Shown here piece after piece: positions 24,087 to 34,584 of a stretch of DNA of 64,000 nucleotides; the stretch's first letter is position 1; the number at the start of each line of letters is the position of its first letter. This stretch comes from Trametopsis cervina. Lineage: Eukaryota > Basidiomycota > Agaricomycetes > Polyporales > Irpicaceae. The stretch spans positions 499,594 through 563,593 of the forward strand of contig MU278351.1 of assembly GCA_022385755.1 (NCBI GenBank), written 5' to 3'. The translations under genes and the position numbers were made by a program. A model generated the notes under the pieces. That model had not been told where the DNA came from. It saw only the letters and a program-made list of their open reading frames with translations, and did not search any database.

Positions 24087-25965
24087 ACTGTACCCTGTAT
24101 CCAGATCCATTGAGCTCATTGGAAAGTAGGACGATAACCTCGCAAGTGAGTTCGTACCTTTAAAATGTGCGTATGCAATGCCGCTTCGCTTACAAAGTCG
24201 TGGTGGAGGTGGGAGATCGATGTGTGGACTCCGAATGCTGACAAGCACCTGCTAGTGCAAGTCGCGTGTGAACCTACGGACTCGGTCATAAAACGATCGG
24301 TCCCTAATAGGCAAGTGTCTAGGATCAACCGTACAAGCCACAATACGGCGCATCTGAAAATATCTTAGAGCACACGCAAAGACAGATCTCTACAATATAA
24401 TATCGCCCTGCAATCGATATCCTCATATCAGGCTGGCGCGTACGCCCACTAACCCAGCGTCTGGCTTGTCACTTCGAAGGCACGAAAACGCCCGCGATAG
24501 ACGCGTGAACACATGTACGCACGGCGGTGTCGTGGAAGATACGCGTTCCCCGGTTGCATCGGGATGTGCAGAACCCAGGAGAGCTTACACCATCAGGAGA
24601 CCCTGCGTGGTACATAGGACCATCGATAGAATACGAGCTTCGGGAAGATAAGCCTTACCCTCGGGCTGTGTAGTTGGAATTGGGGACATTAGGTTTCCTA
24701 CTACTGAGTACAAGGCTAGTAGCCGTGCTTTATATGAGTTCCGCAGCACGACTTCTTTCCGGTGACTCAGAGGGACCGCCCCGTCATGGCACTGTCATAG
24801 CACCTCATGCCAGTCAACTATGCGACGCATAAGTACAGCCTGCAAATCACCTTGATGGTCCCTCGACGGGGCGCTCGTAGTGTGCTCTGAACTGAGATGG
24901 GATCTAGCTTGGCGGGAATATACAATGCACTGGACTCTTGATGTTCTCCACCGGTCAGACTCGCCTTGTTATCGCACACTATGGACCTCATACTCCGGGA
25001 TGGCACGGATACATCGCTGACGCCAAAGGGTGAGGGCGTAGAGCTCTAAATCAGAACGCGAAGCTTGCTAGGGGCGTCTTCAGTATTGTGTAGCTTCTGC
25101 TTCGCAGACATACGAGCGGTTGGTGTGGCAAGTAAGCTTATGGTGGATGTATTGCTGACTCTAGGGCGCCAAGGCTGTTAGGCAATATTCGGACGCCGAC
25201 AAACATGGAGTGAGGCGGAGTGTAATCTCCACGTTGCGGTCTTCGAATCGGAATTATTCGTGGAACCGACCTCCGTCAAGCATGCTCAGCTCTTCACTCG
25301 ACCGCCATCGTGACGCCTCAGCCTCGTGTACGATGCCGATACTTGGCGTCCCAAGCGTTGCAGCGAACTCCCACCGATAGTCCGTCGCAGACGAGCTTGC
25401 ATCGCAAGGCGCAGAAGATGGCTATCTCAAATGAAAGTTCCCTAAGTCCGATCGGCTATGCTCCTACCTTAGCGTGCAGAGTCTGCCAGGCGGTCCACGG
25501 AGCACGCACCTGCTTTCGTACTGCCCCAGTTCAGTCCCGGGATCCAAGTACGATGCCTGTGAGAGTCCAGCTCAGGGCTGACGGCCCCGGAATCCCATCA
25601 AGCATGGCGAGGCAGTGCAGCTTTCAGAAGAGGCTCTACGCCTGAAGTAACAAAAGATGCGAGGATGTGACGTTTCCCTTTGACTCCTTTCATCATGCCT
25701 GTATTGGCCGTCATCGGTCTTTCCCTAGGGCCTTCCATTCAATACATTTCTCGCCCATGTGCGGTAGCGCTTCCGGCCCCTCGGGAGGCTGCGCGTTCGC
25801 AGCCTCTTGTGCAGTGTCAAGCAAAGTATAAAGTCCCTGTACGCAGAATAGGTATGCCCCCAACCGTGTTGTCCTTGTACACTCATCGCCCCGCAGGCCT
25901 ACCATACTTCGGCTCCTTCAGCTCAGTCACTGCACACCAAACACCCCCGCACTACACTGACCAAC
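24087..25965. other. Gene-poor stretch between quinone reductase and small ORF C
   Basis: Only short frames (up to about 110 codons on +, 25310-25645) without recognisable motifs. The TATA box of ORF C lies near its right end. Confidence 0.4.
25827..25832 (+). promoter_or_regulatory. TATA box of small ORF C
   Basis: TATAAA in GCAAAGTATAAAGTCCC, 134 bases before the ATG at 25966, with a CT/CA-rich leader in between. Confidence 0.45.
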
Positions 25966-26193
25966 ATGAGCCTCTCCGTCCAATCTGCCACCTGCGTCGT
26001 GTCCTCGTTCATGTCGAGCCCCCCTCCGCACAAGCTCGCACACAAATCATCACAATCATCACTCGCACTCCCCGTAACCACAAAGGAGAGTGCCGACCGT
26101 CGTGCAACCTCGCGTTCACGAGACTCACCCCAGTCGCGCTCGCAAACCCGAATCCGAGAATACGCGAGCACAAACGGGGCAGTGTTATTCTAA
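25966..26193 (+). CDS. Small ORF C, 75 aa, member of a putative C-terminally conserved peptide family
   Basis: ATG at 25966 and TAA at 26191-26193. The N-terminus is MSLSVQSATCVVSSF. The middle is rich in Ser, Arg, Lys and Thr, and the end reads TRIREYASTNGAVLF. That ending matches small ORF B (VIKTTASANGAVLF) and, more weakly, ORF A. It lies on the opposite strand and about 6.8 kb from B. A TATA box sits 134 bases upstream. The middle is longer and more basic than in A or B and could include an unrecognised intron, so only the C-terminus is firm. Function unknown. Confidence 0.4.
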   Translation: MSLSVQSATCVVSSFMSSPPPHKLAHKSSQSSLALPVTTKESADRRATSRSRDSPQSRSQTRIREYASTNGAVLF

Positions 26194-27698
26194 ACACGCA
26201 TACCCTACATCCAGGGTGCCCATTGCATCCAGAGTCTACATTACGCTAGCCAAGACGTGGATGGGAGAATGTGCCCTCATCCGTCGCCCGCGCCGCAGGC
26301 ATCACGGCCGCAACCATAATCAATCAAATACCCGCTCATCATTCAGTCGAGCGTCGTGACGGGACACGACAGCTTTACGACACCACCACTACCCATATGT
26401 TATCCCTCACGGCCATTTTCGTCCATTCCTCCGCCTTTCACATCCCCGCTGTGGATACCCCCGATTCCCTTCTGGAGGCGTGAGAAGGGGTGGAAGGCTG
26501 ATTGGTCGTTTATAATAACCATCGCGCTGGCGATGCCAAAGTTTGCTTATTCGTTGGAAGATACGGAGCCAAGTGTCATGTGGAAGGTGAGGTGCATTGG
26601 AAATGCACCATGGACTTTCTCGCCGTAATAAGTACCATACATACCAAGGTCGTCGTGGAGGACTCAGACCTCCTAATATTGTTATTCTCCCGATAGATAG
26701 GTTAGCTTCGTTTACCCCTTCTCATTGTACCGTTATCATCTTATATCTCATATAGTAATTATTTCTCTTCTACCTATCCAAAGCACCGCGAGTGACTGCA
26801 CCTCACGAATACATGCAGGGTAGCAGAGCTATGTCAAGAGCGCCACAAAGCATCACGCCACCCGAGTGTCACACCTATAATTAACGTGACATACGCACGC
26901 GTTTGGATCACTAAAACCGCCTCAAGTTATACCGCAGCTGACTGTTTCATTGCGTAGTGTAGCGCATGCGAGCACACGAGAAGAAACCAATACTTTGAAT
27001 TAGGATCGTCTTCCTACAGCCACCTTACACAACATCGTAACGGCTCTAACGCATCAACTGAGTCAGCTTACGCTATTGCCGGTCTCTGGAGCGCGCAGCG
27101 TACACGCTAGAACGTGCACAAAATCACGCAACGAGGGAACGCGATGTGGGACCAGTGGCTGGGGGGATATGGCGGATGCAGTGGCTTAGTGAAGTTGCAA
27201 ACATCTAGTCGCGCAAGATCGCAGACGACCAAAGCTGGTGTAGAACCCTCGATGTGGAATTCGTTGATCACATTTCGAACTCTGAGGTTCAAGTGGTCAT
27301 GATCCGCGAGTACAGGCTCGAGGACAACAATGGACGATGTGCGTACGACTATTGTTCGTCTTGGAACTCTAGGGTTGAATCCAAATGCTGCGGGATGGAA
27401 CCGACGCGGTGTTAACTGACGTGTAGACTAGGGCATTGACCGGTAACACGCCCCGGGAAGCACGTAGCCCCTCTTCGAGCGACTGTCGTGGCTGTACCTG
27501 ACATGTGGATGCCCTGGTAGTAATTTGACTGTGCCCTGTACGCAGTATGCCCGAAGCGCTGTGCCCTGTAGAGATCCAGATATGAAGACGTACCAATAAA
27601 CCGTAATATGGCGCGCTCTCCAAAACAGTCAAGTCACCGCACAAATCCATAGCACAGACAAGTAATAACGACAACAGATCAGTCCTTACACCCAGCCT
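26194..27698. other. Gene-poor stretch, no recognised gene
   Basis: About 1.5 kb with scattered frames under 105 codons on both strands and no element ends. It includes the 3' region of small ORF C and the downstream region of the L1-domain protein gene. Confidence 0.4.
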
Positions 27699-29852
27699 TC
27701 ACGCCTTCTTGCCAAGCAGCGCATCCTTAGCGCTGCGTTTAGCCTTGACGGCCTTTTCCTTCTTCTTCTCTAGTCCTGAAGAGGCAAGCTTCTGCTTGAT
27801 CTCACTGGCCGTGACGGTTGCCTTCGACGCAGCCTCAGCAGCCTTCGGAGGTTTCACGGATCCCACCGCAGCGTCAGTGGGGGCCACAGCCTCGCCCTGC
27901 TGTTTCCTCTTGCGCTTCTTCTGCTTCTCACCATCAGCCACATCTGCAGCGCTCGAGGAAGGTGTGGTGGCAGGTACATCAGGCGCCGACGAAGTCGTTG
28001 ATTGTTCCGTGCCTTGCACGGAGGACGCGGAAGCGCCGGGAGCAGGTTCGTCTCCTTTGCTCTTCTTGTGCCGTGGCTTTCTGGCTGGCTTGAGGGGCTC
28101 GCCGTCGCCCTTTGCGGGCACGTGAGCATCCGACGGTGCAGGATCTGCTTGCGCATGATCGGTGAGTTTCTCGATGGCGAGGCTCACGGGGGTCTGAGCC
28201 ACTTCCGCCGCTGCACCCTTTTTCTTCGACTTGGGTTTCGCGGGAGTCTGTGCAGCCGCCGTGAGGCCGTCGGCGGGAGTGTTGGGAGGGGGTGCGACTT
28301 GCGAGACGGGTGTCGCTTCAGTTTCATCGAAGAAATCCTTGGCGTTCGATCGTGTCCTCCTCTTTTTGTTCACGGTGGGTGTGACGGGTGCGACGGGAGA
28401 GGTCGTCGACGCGGCAGGCGCAGGGGAAGTGGTTGAGCTGGTGGGAGCAGGCTCGGAGACAGCAGCCGCTTGCGCTTTGCGCTTCTTTTTCTTGTCTGCC
28501 ACGCTTGCTATAGGTGTTTTCGAGGGAGCGGGTACTTCTGTCGACGTCGAAGGCTCTAACGGCGCTGCAGGTTGAGCGACTTTGGCTTTGCGCTTTTTCT
28601 TGGCGTCTGCCGGCTTCTCAACCTCATGGGCCGATGTTGATTCATCCGCTGCGACAGGTTTCGTCTGAAAAATAAGGTGAAGATTAGCCGCAGATCTGCT
28701 GTCTAATTGTCAACGACGTGCCTTTGTGGCCTTTGCAGGTACTGCTGAAACCTCGGACGTCTTGGCAGCCTTAGCTTTCTTCTTCGGTTGTTCCGGCTCA
28801 TCGTCTTCAGCCGCCCTCTTCTTGCCCTTCCCGCTCTTTTTGGGTTTCACTTGCTCAGCCTCGCTCTCCTCGTCGGTTTCCTCAGCCAACTCCTCATCTG
28901 ACCCATCCATGTCGACATCAGCCAAGCCTTCCCACCGTCCACCGTCCTCGGCTCCGAGGTCGCACGACCAAATGGGCAGACTCGCCGAAGTGTTCGTCTT
29001 GATGTTCAAGCTCTGGACATTGTCCCAGTTCCCCTTGATCAACTGGACGATGGCAGGAAGGGCCTGCTTCAAGTTGGCAAGCACCTGGGCAGATGTTTGC
29101 GAGAGTGTGCCGACTTTTATTGATCTATGGTGCGTTCAATAAGATATATATGTAAGAGAGCGACAGTACGTACGCGCATGTGCCCTGATTTTGGTGGAAG
29201 TAAGTCGAGGAAATAGCGCGCTCGAGCTCGCCCTTCAGGTCTTGCCGGGTGAGGTTGACAGGGATCGGCTGCCTATTCTCTTCTAAGCAGGGCATCCAGG
29301 AAGGAAAAAACGAAAGACACACTCACTTCTTAGCATTGAAGAACATTTTGCCCAACAACTTCGGGAGTAAAGGTATAACTCGTTCGTCGGCCATGAAGAG
29401 CTCGTTCTCCTTCAGCAGAAGTCTTCGTGCTTCGAACGGCTTCCACTTCCCCTTCAGCTTCTCTACGCCCACAACACGAGATACAAACTTGACTTTCTGC
29501 TTCTCCAAGAGATCCTTGTACGTTCGTTGAGGGTCTTTGGTGATCAGACACACACCCGAGGTGCGTGGGTCTACTAACGGATGCACAATCGGTCTAGAAG
29601 AGCCACAAACCGACAGTGAGCAAACGTTATCTTAAACTTTCGGTATACATACATTCTGTGAGGCTTCAGCTTCTTTTGGGGTTGCATCTGCTTGACGGTG
29701 AGCACCAGCCACACATTCTGCTCCTTGCCCGGCAAAAGTTGCGTTTCTTGCAATTTCTCCTGCCTCCGCTGTTCGTGCTTCAGAAGCGCATCTACTGCGA
29801 GCTCGCATTGTTTCTCCGAGACATGTTCATCTATCAGGTCAGATTCCAGCAT
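27699..29852 (-). CDS. Ribosomal L1 domain-containing nucleolar protein (RSL1D1/Cic1/Utp30 type)
   Basis: The start is at 29852 (MLESDLIDEHVSEKQCELAV). Five introns are inferred and the product is about 570 aa. Residues of about 1-260 form a ribosomal L1-like fold: VNVWLVLTVK-type strand (NVWLVLTVKQMQPQKKLKPH), IVHPLVDPRTSGVCLITKD, VVGVEKLKGKWKPFEARRLL and SIKVGTLSQTSAQVLANL. After an acidic stretch comes a very long Lys/Ala/Pro-rich tail with KKKKRKAQ- and KKKRKAK-type clusters, typical nucleolar targeting sequence. Homologues act in pre-60S/pre-40S ribosome assembly and nucleolar protein turnover. The intron at 28665-28721 appears to use a GC donor (AAG/GCACGT). The tail is longer than in yeast Cic1. 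Confidence 0.85.
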
Positions 29853-31714
29853 TTCAGAGGAGGAGTTAGTTGGTATAGAGGAGTAGTGTTGGCTGGGAAT
29901 ACGAGCACAAGCGAATAACGCTAACTTTACCTCAGAAAGATTGAAGTCAGTTAAGCGCCAACCAAAATTATTATACGATCACGTGCGATGATTGCTAGGC
30001 GCGTCTTCGTTGGCCAGGCTTGCTCCCGACTCCGTCATGGTTTTATCAATGCAACATGGCCACGCCCTCAAAGCTTGACTATATGCGCTCCTAAATTAAG
30101 CCAGTGAGTGCAAATATGCATTGCTGTGGCCTTCAGATCATGGCTATCGTCTGCTCTCTGAGGTGTACTGCGGCACAGCCCGGATTTCGTACAATTGTCT
30201 GGTGGTCATTTGTCCAAGGAAGTAGGAGGTGTCGCGCCCCTTGACGGGCGCAGCGCTGTCCTTGTCACCACCTCAGAAGTTATATTCATTGCTACAGGTC
30301 CGGTTCAGGTCGGACGACGCTGTGGCGTACAGCTATCACAGTGAAGGGCGCAGCTATAACGCTTGGGCGGTATGTTCGTCTATGTGACTGTGTTGTCGTA
30401 ATCATGTCGTCCTTTCGGTATGATAGTGCGCACGTGAAAGACCACCTCGCAGCTGCTTGAGGCTCGTTGGAGGTGAGTCTGTCTCTAACTGCGGAGCTCT
30501 GTCTAACTGGCTTCAGTCACAGGTTTCCGAACAGATCGCAATGGCGAAAGACGGGACCGTTAGAAGCAACTTCTGGCCGGTGACCAGGGGTTATGCCATT
30601 CTACACTGCGTGCCAAGACATCTTTTCAATGGCGTATCCTCCGCATGACAGAGTACATAAGTACTTCCCGACATGGAAGCTGCGTGCACCCATTGCGATC
30701 GTTTGCAGATCATTCTGTCGCAGATATGTCCAAGAACGTGCTTTTTCTCTCTCCTTAGGTGCGTCTTTGTACCTCCTCTCTATTGCCCTTGCCGTGATGA
30801 TCACAGTTATGCCAGCGTCCACACTGTGCCAGTGCTGATTATTCCCACGACATCCGTATACACGGCTCATGTCTAGAGGATTTGGAGCTACGCAGATGAC
30901 TGCGCAGTTTTGACTTTCTGGTACGGCCATGCGATGTCTCAGCTGACAAATCAGGCACGACAGAGCACGGTCAATTCAGGCACCTGTTGACGTTGCTCAA
31001 CCGGGACGAATATGTATGCTCTTACGTTCGACAAAGATTGACAGCATGCCTTCACTTCCATGTGGCCACAACCTAGAACCCTCTCGTTTGCCTTTTTGTA
31101 CTGCGAAGAACTACCGGGGTCAGATACGCACTGCGCCCTTGATCCCTGGTAAGGTCGTATTTAAGCTCTAGACCATTTCCATTTCAACAGCTCACGTACA
31201 CTGCTGTCAGGTAATTCAGACACAGACGTATGAACCGTTGCACCCCTGACATACCTCGTGGTAGGAGCATAGCCTGTCATACCTCTCAGAAGGAGTATGG
31301 ATTTCGCCATTCTCAGATCCGGAGTGAGGAATGAAGACCGCACACGAGGGTGCATTCTGAGAATGTCGGTTTAGGTCAGTCTGTGCTGACAGTAATTCGG
31401 AACACAACTTGGTGCTGTGCGCACCATATTGGCTACGGTATTGTCAAATACCTTCTTACAATGCTAATGTAGTAAAGCCGAAGTGTTGCTGCAGCCCTGC
31501 AAGCATTACGTCCCGCGACTCACTGCCGCCGACGTCAACTCTACCGCGCCTCTCGTCTGTACATTGCGGAACTGTCAATTGCACAAGTCATCCTTCATTT
31601 GTGAAGCCGGCTATGCCCTAATATCAGAGATACGGGCCATACATATAAGCTCTACGAAACCATCGTTCATCTCCAGCTCCAGTCAACTCCGGAACTCAGG
31701 TTTCCCCCAGCACA
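29853..31714. other. Long intergenic region
   Basis: 1.9 kb between the divergently transcribed L1-domain and phosphatase genes. Frames are short and unconvincing. A small perfect palindrome (CATTCT-G-AGAATG) lies near 31352. No tRNA, repeat or transposon end recognised. Confidence 0.45.
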
Positions 31715-33435
31715 ATGGAAATTCTCCCCCGCTCGGACTCTCCGATATTAGGCATCGTCCTGTGGGCCCGTCATGGTGATCGCCGCGGATTTTACCAAGA
31801 CCCGCTGACCTATACCCCGTCCGCAACGTCCATCACTCCCACCGGAGAGGTGTGTCGCCTCCACTCTTCTCTCTATATATATCTAAATGCTTGTGCAGGT
31901 TCAAGAATTCCAGCTGGGTACTATTTTGAGGGCCAACTATCTTGACCCAAGGTCACCCAACTTCATCGGCGTCAGCGAGCTTTTCAACCAATCCCAGGTC
32001 CTGGCTCGTGCAGACGCTGGCGGAGAGGGCGGTGTCATCTTCGATAGCTCGATTGCCCTTCTGCAGGGCCTGTTCCCGCCGACACTACAGAACAAGGATA
32101 CCCTCGCCAACGGCTCTACGATCCTTGCACCTTTGGGCGGTTACCAATACGTGCCCATCGAGTCTGTGGAACCGAACCAGGATGTTTCGCTGGAGGGTTT
32201 CACGTCTTGCCCTGTAAGTTAATGCAAGGCTTAAATATTGCACGTAAGCTCATCTTGACGATCTGTAGAACCTGGATGCACACACTGCAGCATTCTACAA
32301 CTCGAGCGAATTCCTCGCCGTTGCAAATGCTTCTCAGCCTTTCCTGTCTCAGCTCCCGCCATTCCTTGATGGCAGATCAGTGAGCTTGGTCAACATGGTG
32401 AGCCTATCGGCCTCGCGTGTTATTATGTCATCAGCTGTATATTGACATTGTATTATTATGGACCGGATGACAGTGGAACGTGAGACTCATTCGCTGAATC
32501 TTGACGCTTGCACACCTCCTGACCTCCATGTGCCATAGATATTTGACTTCATGAACGTGCAGTCGATTCACAATGCCACCTTCGCAAAACGTCTTCCACC
32601 CACGTTCCTTGCTCAAGCGCGTGCTCTTGCGAACTTCCACGAGTACGGTGTCTTCAGCGATCCTAACTTCTCGGGAATCGGAAACAGTGAGCGCGGGTGT
32701 TTTCGTTTACGTTTCGTCGGCACTTACAACCCTCACAGTCGCGTCTCGGACCGTGCTGCCCTCGCTGTTGAATGCCTTCCAGAGAATCGCCAATGCTTCA
32801 GATCCTCTCAAATTGCATTACTCTGCTATCTCTTACAAGCCCTTCCTGAGCTTGTTCAACCAAACCGGAGTAACAGAGCTCAATGAGATATTCGGAATCG
32901 GTCAGTCTCTCCACAGTCCCAAACCTTCGTCTGTATTGATGAATACTGGATCTCTTACGTATATATAGTGAACTATGCCGCCGCTGTTGTATTCGAAGTG
33001 CGGCAATCACCTACCCTGGGTCCTGTTCTGCGTTTCAAATTCAAGAATGGGACAGACGACAGCACATTCAAGACCTTCAATCTAGAGTTCCCTGGCTGGA
33101 ATAGCACTGGTGATGTCCCCTTGTCGACTTTCGTGTCGGCATTTGCTCCGGCCGCTATCAACACCACCACGGACTGGTGTAATATCTGTGGTCAGACGAC
33201 TGCTCGTGGTTGTAACGTACTCAAGGGCGTACCTGGCCCGGCTGCTCTGAGCAAGCGTTCCGATTTGATCGACATGGTTTCTCCTGCCCACTACGAGCTT
33301 GAACAACCCACGATTAGTGCAATCGAGAGCAGCTCATTCTCGTCCGTCTGGATGCTGTTGTTAATCTCTACCTTGCTCGCTGCGACTCTGGGCTTCGGAG
33401 TGGGCTCACGCCGTCAAAGCAAGGCTAAGATATGA
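31715..33435 (+). CDS. Histidine acid phosphatase (phosphoglycerate-mutase-like fold), paralogue 1
   Basis: Starts MEILPRSDSPILG at 31715. Exons include 31715-31849, 31899-32213, 32269-32397, a 6-nt exon 32474-32479 and 32539 onward, ending at 33435. The catalytic motif is WARHGDRRGFY, where the RHG histidine is phosphorylated. The later conserved HYSAISYKPF probably supplies the second histidine region. The C-terminus has one transmembrane helix (SSVWMLLLISTLLAATLGFG) followed by a short basic tail. About ten N-x-S/T sequons lie in the main domain, yet no N-terminal signal peptide is visible. It is a tandem duplicate of the gene at 34585, with most introns at identical positions. The family hydrolyses phosphomonoesters; the substrate here is unknown. 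Confidence 0.88.
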
Positions 33436-34584
33436 GTTCAAGGGGCATAAAAGGTACGTCCGTCCGTACCGCTGACATGCTATGATATTGAATATGACGG
33501 AACGTCAGTGGAGATAGAAGAACGGACTATATAGGAGGACTAGGCCTGTAATAACGTCAGTAGCATCGACGTGTGAAGAACTGAGCATATCTCTATCATT
33601 AAGCATTATTACTATGGTGTACTCCTGCGAACGTGCTGTCCTGACATGAGAGCCTCAAGGTGAGCTATCTTCTCTGGCAATTCCTTCGCGCGTGCTATTG
33701 GAGCTGTGCCATCACCCATTACGAGGTGAATTCCTTCGCGCCGTAGCCTGCACTTGTGCTAACTGTCGCGGAAGCCTAATTTGTCGCTAAACATAGCTTG
33801 TTAATGTAGCGCGACAATAGCAAAACGGAGTAAGTGGTGGAGATACGACCCTGTTGTACGCCTTTGTCCGAACGTATTCATCTCTGTGATACCATGCGCA
33901 TGGCTGCCATCGCTTGACAGGCCTCTAATACAGGTGCGTTACTCTCCGAGTCAAAACTGTCAAATAATGCTCAACACACCAAGGATCTTCGAGAAAAAGA
34001 TGAGCACATTGCGAAAGAAAGTCTACAAGCGGTAATGGAACTGCTTTCTAATTGATGGCCTCATCCTTCACCACGGTCCCAAGGCGGGTGCAATGTCGGC
34101 GTCAATAACACCGAAACGGGAGCTGTCCGATAAAAATGGATTTCATTGCTCATCGAAGACAACGCTGACAAAACACAAAATATGACCATCCGATTATCAG
34201 CTCTAGTATCTCAAGGAATTATGAGAGCCGTTTGGTATGTGCGATCCTCACCCGCCCGGCCACCGAAAATTCACGGCCTGAAACGTCTTGATAGAAAACG
34301 GAGCTCTAGATTTTCTCCAGCCGGAACGCTTTAACCGGTTGGCTCCGAAATCGGCATGTCAATGGTGCACGGCGGGAGAGTGCAGGGTGTTCGCGAGCCA
34401 GATACGGCCCAGGAATTCACTTCGATTTCACATCCCGCGTGAAAGATGCACACACTTATGTTGATCGCAAGCATCGTGCTGATTGAGCCATTGACGGCTG
34501 CCGCGGTACTGTATAAAGGTCATCCACATCGCTATCTTGGTGCCCTGTGCATCCTTCAGCGACCGCCCACGCAGAGTACCAGCC
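33436..34584. other. Intergenic region between the tandem phosphatases
   Basis: 1.15 kb without supported genes. An 11-base word (ATTCCTTCGCG) occurs twice near 33678 and 33729. A TATA box at 34512-34517 belongs to the downstream phosphatase. Confidence 0.45.
34512..34517 (+). promoter_or_regulatory. TATA box of phosphatase paralogue 2
   Basis: TATAAA (GTACTGTATAAAGGTC) 68 bases before the ATG at 34585. Confidence 0.5.

Noticed and set aside
25680..26249. 189-codon frame overlapping small ORF C
   Set aside because: Covers the TATA box and leader of ORF C, is rich in Pro, Thr and Arg, and has no recognisable motif.
31190..31400. Possible inverted repeat around 31.2-31.4 kb
   Set aside because: Arms share only short words (CTGTCAG, a 13-base palindrome); no consistent TIR or TSD.
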